Shown here: piece after piece, positions 5,197 to 11,315 of the stretch | How the letters are laid out: every line of letters begins with the position of its first letter | Position numbering within the stretch: position 1 is the first letter of the stretch | Assembly (NCBI GenBank): GCA_030836365.1 | Contig: JAURQB010000076.1 | Location: forward strand, 1-11,315 | Source of the DNA: Bdellovibrionota bacterium | GTDB taxonomy: Bacteria; Bdellovibrionota; Bacteriovoracia; Bacteriovoracales; Bacteriovoracaceae | Direction: 5' to 3' | Length of the DNA: 11,315 nt | Position numbers and translations under genes: made by a program | Notes under the pieces: generated by a model | Told to the model about the DNA's origin: nothing | The model's database searches: none | The model's input: only the letters and a program-made list of their open reading frames with translations

Positions 5197-5919
5197 ATGA
5201 AATATAAAACTCCGCTCACTCCGGGAAAAATTCTAAAAAGATATAAAAGATTTTTGGCCGATGTTCGACTTGAATCTGGTGAAGTAATCACAGCGCATAC
5301 GCCAAACACAGGAAGCATGAAAACGTGCTGGGAGCCAGAGTGGGATGTGCTTCTTTCTTACCATGATTCCCCCACGAGAAAACTCAAGTACGGTCTTGAA
5401 ATGACAAACAACGGTGACACTTGGATTAATGTCAACACAAGTATGACTAACAAGATTGCTCTCGAGGCCCTAAAGAATAAAAAGATTAAAGAACTTGCTC
5501 AATACGAATACTTCAAGCCTGAGGTAAAAATAGGTCAATCACGGATTGATATTTTAGCATTCAATGGACCTGATGAGAATCCAAAAAATGCGACGGAAAA
5601 GTGTTACATTGAAGTAAAGAACGTCACCTTACTTGGTGAAGACAAGACTGCGCTTTTTCCTGATGCAGTTAGCACCAGAGGCCAAAAACATTTAAGGGAG
5701 CTCATTTCCATCAAAGAATCAGGGCACGAATCTGCAATGCTTTATGTTGTTAATCGAGAAGACACTGCATGCTTTGCTCCGGCAAGAGAAATTGACCCGG
5801 AATACGCAGCGCTTTTAATTGAAGCGGAAAAGTCAGGAGTCCAAATACTGCCATATCGATGCACATTAAATGAATCGGAAGTGAAGATTGATCAATCGCT
5901 TCCATATAAGTTAATCTAA
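5197..5919 (+). CDS. sfsA: SfsA family DNA-binding / nuclease-like protein
   Basis: The 240-residue length matches SfsA (E. coli 234). Family motifs are RYKRFLADV at 15-23, HTPNTGSM at 34-41, SRIDIL at 115-120, YIEVKNVTL at 137-145 and ALFPDAVSTRGQKHLREL at 152-169. The N-terminal part forms an OB-like DNA-binding domain. Asp118, Glu139 and Lys141 form the D...ExK pattern of a PD-(D/E)xK nuclease-like core. SfsA was named for stimulating sugar fermentation genes in E. coli; its real role is poorly known. GAGGA at 5185-5189 lies about 7 bases from the ATG. It is the first gene of a likely operon, 24 bp ahead of dppA and divergent from pyrE, which is an unusual place for it. Confidence 0.95.
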   Translation: MKYKTPLTPGKILKRYKRFLADVRLESGEVITAHTPNTGSMKTCWEPEWDVLLSYHDSPTRKLKYGLEMTNNGDTWINVNTSMTNKIALEALKNKKIKELAQYEYFKPEVKIGQSRIDILAFNGPDENPKNATEKCYIEVKNVTLLGEDKTALFPDAVSTRGQKHLRELISIKESGHESAMLYVVNREDTACFAPAREIDPEYAALLIEAEKSGVQILPYRCTLNESEVKIDQSLPYKLI

Positions 5920-5943
5920 TAGGAAATTAAATTAGGAATTTTT

Positions 5944-7524
5944 ATGAAACTTTTTAGTCTTTTCATTCTTGCTTTCACACTTCAATCAACTGCCATGGCA
6001 AAAACATTTGTTTACTGTTCCGAGGGAAGTCCGAGTGCTTTTAACCCACAGATTACAACCGATGGCACTTCAAACAATGCCGCTGCACATACGATCTATA
6101 ATCGCTTGATTGAATTTAAGTACGGTTCAACTGAATTGGAGCCAGGGCTAGCGACTTCATGGGAAGTGAGTAAAGATGGAAAGCAAATTACTTTTAATCT
6201 CAGAAATGATGTAAATTTTCATGCCACTAAATATTTTACTCCATCAAGAAAATTTAATGCTGATGATGTTTTATTTTCTTTCAATCGTCAGCTGGATAAG
6301 AGCCACCCATTTCACCAAATTAATGGCGGAAGTTATCAGTATTGGGAAGGCATGGACATGAGTAACTTGGTTAAGTCCATCGAAAAACTTTCTGATCATC
6401 AGGTAAAAATCACGCTCACAAAAGCTGAAGCTCCATTTCTTGCGAATATGGCCATGAGCTTCATGAGTATTATTTCCAAAGAATATGGTGACCAGCTATT
6501 AGCAAAAGGGACACCAGAAAAAATTGATCACTACCCGGTTGGCACAGGGCCTTTTATTTTTAAAAAATATGTCAAAGATTCGCTTATTAGATACACGGCC
6601 AACAAAAGTTATTTTGGAGGAAAACCAAACATTGATCGGCTCGTTTTCTCCATCACTCCTGATGCAAATGTTCGCTACCAAAAACTAAAAACAAATGAAT
6701 GTCACCTCATCATTGAACCCGATCCATCAGATATTGCTTCAATGAAAACAAATGATAAATTGATTGTCCTAGAAACCAGTGGATTAAATGTCTCTTATCT
6801 TGCGATGAATACATCAAAAGCGCCTTTTAATAACCCACTTGTTAGAAAAGCAATTAACCACGCTCTTAATCGCGACTCCTACATAAAAGCGATTTATCGA
6901 GGCAATGCCATCAAAGCAAAAAATCCGCTTCCACCAAATATCTGGGGTTACGATACGAAGGCGGCTGAGTACGAATATGACATTACGAAAGCAAAGGCTC
7001 TTCTTGAAAAAGCTGATCTAAAAGATGGATTTGAAGTGGAGCTTTGGACTCTTCCTGTTTCTCGTCCTTACAACCCTGCAGGAAAAAAGATGGGTGAGAT
7101 GATGCAAGCAGATTTAGCAAAAGTTGGAATCAAGGTTAAGCTCGTTAGTTATGATTGGCCGACTTACTTATCGAAAAGTAGAAATGGAGAACATCAACTT
7201 ATTCAATTGGGCTGGACTGGTGACAACGGAGATCCAGATAATTTTTTACACATCCTACTTGGCTGTGACGGAGTTAAGGCCGGCTCTAATGTTGCAAGAT
7301 GGTGTGACGAAAAATTTAATTCACTTATCACTAAAGCAAAAAGAATCACCGAACAACAAAAAAGAAGTGAGCTATATATCAAGGCACAGCGAATTTTTAA
7401 TGAAGCTGCACCTTGGGCACCAATCGCTCACTCAAAAGTTTTTAGAACCCTTTCTAAAAAAGTGACGGGTTATAAAATTGATCCTCTTGGCGGCGATATT
7501 TTTACAGAGGTTGATATCCAGTAA
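5944..7524 (+). CDS. dppA: Periplasmic dipeptide-binding protein of ABC transporter
   Basis: The 526-residue product belongs to the extracellular solute-binding family 5 and resembles E. coli DppA along its whole length. It has a Sec signal peptide at 1-19 (cut after AMA, before KTF) with no lipobox, so it should be a free periplasmic protein. Close DppA matches include VYCSEGSP at 23-30, YNRLIEFK at 52-59, VGTGPF at 199-204, SITPDANVRY at 236-245 and GWTGDNGDPDNF at 423-434; the last holds the aspartate region that fixes the dipeptide amino group. Cys25/Cys253 and Cys441/Cys454 occupy the places of the two DppA disulfides. It binds dipeptides and delivers them to DppBC. AGGAA lies about 7 bases before the ATG. 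Its TAA overlaps the dppB ATG by one base. Confidence 0.96.
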   Translation: MKLFSLFILAFTLQSTAMAKTFVYCSEGSPSAFNPQITTDGTSNNAAAHTIYNRLIEFKYGSTELEPGLATSWEVSKDGKQITFNLRNDVNFHATKYFTPSRKFNADDVLFSFNRQLDKSHPFHQINGGSYQYWEGMDMSNLVKSIEKLSDHQVKITLTKAEAPFLANMAMSFMSIISKEYGDQLLAKGTPEKIDHYPVGTGPFIFKKYVKDSLIRYTANKSYFGGKPNIDRLVFSITPDANVRYQKLKTNECHLIIEPDPSDIASMKTNDKLIVLETSGLNVSYLAMNTSKAPFNNPLVRKAINHALNRDSYIKAIYRGNAIKAKNPLPPNIWGYDTKAAEYEYDITKAKALLEKADLKDGFEVELWTLPVSRPYNPAGKKMGEMMQADLAKVGIKVKLVSYDWPTYLSKSRNGEHQLIQLGWTGDNGDPDNFLHILLGCDGVKAGSNVARWCDEKFNSLITKAKRITEQQKRSELYIKAQRIFNEAAPWAPIAHSKVFRTLSKKVTGYKIDPLGGDIFTEVDIQ

Positions 7525-8540
7525 TGCTCACCTATATTTTCAAACGAATTCTCAATCTTATCCCAACACTTTTTGGCGTAACAGTCGTTGCGTTTATATT
7601 AATTAGACTTGTGCCGGGAGATCCTGTCATGCTTCTTCTTGGCGAGCGTGGAGCTGATCCTGCCGTCTATGCAGAAATGAAGCAAAACCTTGGACTTGAT
7701 CAACCACTACTTATTCAATACAAAAAGTTTATCACAAATGCTCTTCAGGGAGATTTAGGCACATCCCTAATTTCCAAAAGAAAAGTAAGTGAAGAGTTTA
7801 TTGGCCGATTTGGCGCGACTCTTGAGTTAGGTATGGCCGCTTTACTTTTTGCAGTGTTGTTAGGAATTCCAATTGGAGTAATTGCTGCCCTAAAAAGAAA
7901 TTCGCTTATCGATTATTTTTTAATGGGTACCTCTCTTGTGGGCTATTCAATGCCCATTTTTTGGTGGGGTATTATTCTCATCCTTATTTTTTCTGTTACT
8001 CTGGGGCTTACTCCCGTCAGCGGACGAATAAGTGTGATGTTTGAAGTCGATCGAATAACAGGCTTCATGCTCATTGATTCGCTGTTTAGTGAAGATGGAA
8101 TTGATGCGTTTCATAGTGCGGCAAAAAGCATCATTCTTCCCGCCGTCGCGATGGGAACAATACCTCTGGCGGTTACTGCAAGAATGACAAGAAGTAGTAT
8201 GCTCGAAGTATTGGGGCAAGATTATATTCGAACGGCTAAAGCAAAAGGCACCCCCGTTTTAAAAATCGTTTTCATTCACGCTCTTAGAAATGCACTTATT
8301 CCTATCATTACGGTTTTAGGATTAATGTTTGGTTCCATCATCACCGGAGCAATCTTAACTGAAACTATCTTTTCATGGCCTGGTATCGGAAAGTGGATTG
8401 TCGCAAGTATTAATGCGAGAGACTACCCTGTTATTCAGGGAGGAATTCTCGTCATTGCGACAATGGTCATAACTATTAACTTTATCGTCGACCTCGTCTA
8501 TGCGTGGGCAAACCCTCGAATGCGAGGAGGTTTAAAATGA
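7524..8540 (+). CDS. dppB: Dipeptide ABC transporter permease DppB
   Basis: The 338-residue length is almost that of E. coli DppB (339). It is an inner-membrane permease with an N-terminal segment at about 10-30 and later segments near 100-122, 133-158, 203-222, 256-280 and 303-326. The N-terminal family signature is VPGDPV at 30-35. The cytoplasmic coupling (EAA) loop is at 228-244, including QDYIRTAKAKG, which docks on the ATPases. The ending ANPRMRGG at 329-336 is also typical. It forms the translocation channel with DppC. The start overlaps the dppA stop as TAATG, so translation is probably coupled. Confidence 0.97.
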   Translation: MLTYIFKRILNLIPTLFGVTVVAFILIRLVPGDPVMLLLGERGADPAVYAEMKQNLGLDQPLLIQYKKFITNALQGDLGTSLISKRKVSEEFIGRFGATLELGMAALLFAVLLGIPIGVIAALKRNSLIDYFLMGTSLVGYSMPIFWWGIILILIFSVTLGLTPVSGRISVMFEVDRITGFMLIDSLFSEDGIDAFHSAAKSIILPAVAMGTIPLAVTARMTRSSMLEVLGQDYIRTAKAKGTPVLKIVFIHALRNALIPIITVLGLMFGSIITGAILTETIFSWPGIGKWIVASINARDYPVIQGGILVIATMVITINFIVDLVYAWANPRMRGGLK

Positions 8541-9400
8541 CAAATAATATCGCCGAAATTTTTAATGACCTCAAAAAAAATAAAGGGGCATTAATTGGAT
8601 TAATCATTATCATCTTTTTTGTTTTTCTCGCTTTTTTTGGGCCTATGCTCTCACCATTTTCAGAATCAGAGCTCTCTCAGCATTTACTTCAAGATCCATT
8701 TTGGGGAAGTAAATATAACGCGAATCATTTATTAGGAACTGATGATGTCGGACGGGACACTCTGTCACGGCTTTTATATGGTAGTCGCGTTTCTTTATTT
8801 ATCGGCGTTTTTGTCACCATCTTAAGCGGATTTATCGGCACACTTCTCGGCTTGTTAGCGGGGTACTTTGGTGGAACTGTTGATAAAATAATCATGCGAA
8901 TGATCGACATTCTAATGGCGCTACCAAGTATTCTTCTTGCAATTGTTGTTGTTTCTATTTTGGGGCCAGGTCTGGTGAATGCGATTATTGCCGTTGCCAT
9001 TGTTTCAATCCCTAGCTTTACGAGAATTGTACGAGCTGGAGTCATTGATGAAAAACAAAAGCAATATGTTCAAGCAGCAAAAACTTTTGGAACACCTACA
9101 ACTCAAATTATTTTTAAAGAAATACTGCCAAATTGTACGGCCCCTTTAATCATTCAAACAACTCTCTGCTTTAGTGATGGAATCCTAAATGCCGCGGCTT
9201 TAAGTTTTCTCGGTCTTGGGGCGCAACCTCCTACGGCCGAATGGGGAATTATGTTGTCTGATGCACGCAGTTTTATAGAGAGCTCACCATGGCTTGTTAC
9301 TTTACCAGGTCTATGTATTTTAATTGTTGTACTCAGCTTTAATTTACTCGGCGATGGACTCAGAGACGCACTAGATCCAAGATTAAAGAAAGGAAAATAA
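8537..9400 (+). CDS. dppC: Dipeptide ABC transporter permease DppC
   Basis: I chose ATG 8537, which overlaps the dppB stop as ATGA, because AGGAGG (8524-8529) stands 7 bases upstream of it. A GTG at 8504 would add eleven residues and has no support. The 287-residue permease has a first membrane segment at about 17-35, then the conserved periplasmic-side motif LLGTDDVGRDTLSRLLYGSR at 65-84. Further membrane segments follow near 86-110, 128-147, 205-223 and 253-272. The EAA loop is at about 174-188 (QKQYVQAAKTFGTP) and the family motif FLGLGAQPPTAEWG at 224-237. It pairs with DppB to form the dipeptide channel. Confidence 0.97.
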   Translation: MTNNIAEIFNDLKKNKGALIGLIIIIFFVFLAFFGPMLSPFSESELSQHLLQDPFWGSKYNANHLLGTDDVGRDTLSRLLYGSRVSLFIGVFVTILSGFIGTLLGLLAGYFGGTVDKIIMRMIDILMALPSILLAIVVVSILGPGLVNAIIAVAIVSIPSFTRIVRAGVIDEKQKQYVQAAKTFGTPTTQIIFKEILPNCTAPLIIQTTLCFSDGILNAAALSFLGLGAQPPTAEWGIMLSDARSFIESSPWLVTLPGLCILIVVLSFNLLGDGLRDALDPRLKKGK

Positions 9401-9402
9401 CC

Positions 9403-10368
9403 ATGCTACTTTCTGTTAAAAACCTTTCTATCAGTTTTGAAACCGACTCTGGCCGATTCGAAGCAGTGAGAAACCTATCGTTTCAACTTGATAAAAATCA
9501 AGTCCTAGGCGTCGTAGGTGAATCTGGGTGCGGAAAAAGTATCACCAATCTTGCCTTGATGGGTCTTCTTCCAAAAGAGGCCATTGTCACGGCCGACGAG
9601 CTCGTATTTGATGGGCTAAATTTATTAGAACTTAATGAAAAAAAATGGTCTGTCATCAGAGGTAAAAAAATTGGGATGATTTTCCAAGACCCAATGAGTG
9701 CACTCAATCCATGCTTTACTGTTCGCTACCAACTTGAAGAGGCAATTAGGAATAATCACCTTGGTATTCCAAGCGATCAAATCTACCCAATGGCCCTTGA
9801 TTTACTAGCAATGGTTGGCATTCCTGATCCAAAGTCTAGAATGGAGTGTTATCCTTATGAACTATCTGGGGGAATGGCCCAAAGGGTTATGATTGCAATG
9901 GCGATTTCTGGCCATCCGAAATTATTAATTGCAGATGAGCCAACTACCGCACTAGATGTCACCATACAGCTGCAAATCCTTAAACTACTCAAAGAAATTC
10001 AGCAAAAAAATAATATGTCGATTATCTTTGTCAGCCACGATTTAAACGTCATTAGTAAAATTAGTGATAAAATACAAGTCATGTATGCTGGGGAAATAAT
10101 CGAAACAGGCTCAAAAGAAAAAATTATCAAAGATTACAGGCACCCCTACACAAATGGACTGCTCCACTCATTACCCGGCCATCAACTTCATTCCGAAAAG
10201 CTTTATTCAATTCCAGGGATTGTTCCTGATTTAAAAAATAGACCTTCAGGCTGCCAATTCGCTCCACGCTGCCAAAGTGCAACGAATGATTGTCATCAAA
10301 ATGAAAAGATTCAAATTACGAATGATAATGGACACCAGTGGAGATGCATAAATCCGCTCGAGCGGTAA
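9403..10368 (+). CDS. dppD: Dipeptide ABC transporter ATPase DppD
   Basis: This is a 321-residue cytoplasmic ABC ATPase. Walker A GESGCGKS is at 39-46, the Q-loop FQDPMSALNP at 94-103, the signature ELSGGMAQR at 153-161, Walker B LLIADEP at 174-180, the D-loop ALD at 183-185 and the switch His212. The C-terminal oligopeptide-transporter extension carries Cys284, Cys290, Cys297 and Cys315 (C-x5-C-x6-C-x17-C), the set that holds an iron-sulfur cluster in Dpp-type ATPases. It pairs with DppF to power DppBC. AAGGA lies about 8 bases before the ATG, and the gene begins 2 bases after dppC. The C-terminal HPYTNGLLHSLPG (247-259) is typical of the subfamily. Confidence 0.96.
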   Translation: MLLSVKNLSISFETDSGRFEAVRNLSFQLDKNQVLGVVGESGCGKSITNLALMGLLPKEAIVTADELVFDGLNLLELNEKKWSVIRGKKIGMIFQDPMSALNPCFTVRYQLEEAIRNNHLGIPSDQIYPMALDLLAMVGIPDPKSRMECYPYELSGGMAQRVMIAMAISGHPKLLIADEPTTALDVTIQLQILKLLKEIQQKNNMSIIFVSHDLNVISKISDKIQVMYAGEIIETGSKEKIIKDYRHPYTNGLLHSLPGHQLHSEKLYSIPGIVPDLKNRPSGCQFAPRCQSATNDCHQNEKIQITNDNGHQWRCINPLER

Positions 10369-10374
10369 AAGATT

Positions 10375-10418
10375 TTTAATGATGAACACAAAAAGAATTT
10401 AAATGATGATGAACACAG
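10375..10418 (+). repeat. Imperfect tandem duplication of the dppF start, with 7-codon leader ORF
   Basis: GATGAACACA occurs at 10381 and again at 10408, with a 27-bp period and related flanks (TTTAATGATG and TTTAAATGATG before it; AAAGAA- and GAAAGAA-like after it). The first copy encodes MMNTKRI and stops at TAA 10400-10402. The second begins at the next base as MMMNTERK, the start of dppF, in the same frame. It looks like a small duplication that separated a former start from the gene. Confidence 0.6.
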
Positions 10419-11315
10419 AAAGAAAAACAGTACTCAAGACTAATATTTTATCCAAACACTATGTTTCCGAGAGTCTTTTTAAGCCGAAGAAAATTGTGAA
10501 GGCCCTCAGTAGTGTCAGCCTTGAACTTAAGGAGGGTGAAACATTAGGACTAGTCGGTGAATCAGGTTGTGGAAAAAGTACATTCGCTAAAACGGTCATC
10601 GGCCTTGAGAAAAAAACGAATGGCTCCATCTTTATTCACGGCCGAGAGCTTTCAACATTTTCCCCAAAAGAGCTTTCTTCGCACATTCAAATGATTTTTC
10701 AGGACCCCTATAATAGTCTGAACCCACGAAAGAAAGCGTGGGAAATCGTTTCTGATCCTCTTCGTATTAAAAATAAATTAACTCAACAGGAGCTTAAGAA
10801 AAAAGCGAGCGAGCTAATAGAGCGCGTTGGATTGCGCCCAGAGCTTGCAGAAAGATATCCTCACATGTTCTCCGGTGGACAACGACAACGATTAGGCATT
10901 GCAAGAGCATTGATAACAAATCCAAAGGTCATCATTTGTGACGAGCCGGTCTCGGCCCTTGATGTATCCGTCCAAGCACAAGTGATCAATTTACTCAAAG
11001 ACCTACAAAAAGAATTAAACCTTAGTTATTTATTCATTAGTCATGACCTATCGGTTGTTAAATATATTGCTAACAGAATTGCGGTTATGTACTTGGGAAA
11101 AATTGTTGAGCAAGGCCCATGTGAAGATGTATTTAACAAGCCGATGCATCCTTATACTCAAGCGCTTATTCAAAGTGCTCCAGACTTTAACTCAGATATT
11201 GAATTAAGCCAGATTGAAACAATCTCAGGGGAGCTCCCTTCTCCATTAAATCCTCCGAGCGGATGTCATTTTTCGAACCGTTGCCAGCACGCAAATGATC
11301 TCTGTCACAAGGAGT
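10403..11315 (+). CDS. dppF: Dipeptide ABC transporter ATPase DppF (3' end outside window)
   Basis: The frame is open from ATG 10403 to the window edge, giving 304 residues; E. coli DppF has 334, so about 30 are missing. Three ATG codons in a row (10403, 10406, 10409) make the exact start uncertain, and no good Shine-Dalgarno sequence is seen. Walker A GESGCGKS is at 52-59, Q-loop MIFQDPYNSLNPR at 97-109, signature FSGGQRQR at 156-163, Walker B VIICDEP at 176-182 and switch His214. The C-terminal extension shows Cys288, Cys294 and Cys301 of the iron-sulfur cysteine set; the fourth would lie past the edge. SLFKPKK at 24-30 is the usual insert before the core in this subfamily. It completes the DppBCDF importer with DppD. 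Confidence 0.96.
   Translation, partial: MMMNTERKTVLKTNILSKHYVSESLFKPKKIVKALSSVSLELKEGETLGLVGESGCGKSTFAKTVIGLEKKTNGSIFIHGRELSTFSPKELSSHIQMIFQDPYNSLNPRKKAWEIVSDPLRIKNKLTQQELKKKASELIERVGLRPELAERYPHMFSGGQRQRLGIARALITNPKVIICDEPVSALDVSVQAQVINLLKDLQKELNLSYLFISHDLSVVKYIANRIAVMYLGKIVEQGPCEDVFNKPMHPYTQALIQSAPDFNSDIELSQIETISGELPSPLNPPSGCHFSNRCQHANDLCHKE

Noticed and set aside
7124..7465. Alternate-frame 113-codon ORF within dppA
   Set aside because: It overlaps the conserved dppA C-terminal half entirely, lacks a ribosome binding site and has no recognisable features.
8725..9045. Minus-strand frame of 106 codons inside dppC
   Set aside because: It lies fully antisense to a well-conserved permease gene and shows low-complexity, threonine- and isoleucine-rich composition typical of a shadow frame.

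Overview
The window is an AT-rich, gene-dense bacterial chromosome segment. It holds fourteen protein genes, the last one cut by the right edge and the first possibly cut by the left. No rRNA, tRNA, insertion sequence, phage gene or CRISPR array was seen. The best lineage clue is a small histone-fold protein (1730-1930, minus) of the kind described from Bdellovibrio. Together with low GC, an Rsm22-family gene and lineage-specific small secreted genes, it suggests the Bdellovibrionota, perhaps a Bacteriovorax/Halobacteriovorax relative. This assignment is inference; no marker gene here settles it.

Left part (1-1700): a possibly truncated hypothetical gene runs toward rpmG (ribosomal protein L33, minus strand, GTG start). 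The two share a short convergent junction whose terminator lies inside the hypothetical gene's last codons. rpmG is divergent from a 91-residue unknown protein ending in CxxCxxH, and a perfect 19-bp dyad sits between them. Next come rpmE2 (L31 type B) with its own strong terminator and a small exported helical protein. Both ribosomal proteins are forms lacking the zinc-ribbon cysteines, and a Fur-family-like sequence precedes rpmE2.

Middle (1700-5170, all minus): a monocistronic histone gene with a good promoter and terminator; gltA (citrate synthase) followed four bases later by an Rsm22-family gene with a four-cysteine set; an AT-rich 160-bp gap with two inverted repeats; and pyrE (orotate phosphoribosyltransferase).

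Right part (5197-11315, all plus): sfsA followed by a complete-looking dipeptide ABC importer, dppA-dppB-dppC-dppD-dppF. The spacings are 24 bp, a 1-bp overlap, a 4-bp overlap, 2 bp and 34 bp, so one transcript is likely, probably starting at a promoter inside the 5' end of pyrE. DppA captures dipeptides in the periplasm, DppB/DppC form the membrane channel, and DppD/DppF hydrolyse ATP. The start of dppF is preceded by a near-copy of itself that forms a 7-codon leader ORF. Most of the window is housekeeping or transport. The histone, the cysteine-free ribosomal protein cluster and the unknown CxxCxxH protein are the most interesting parts; no large undescribed system is evident.
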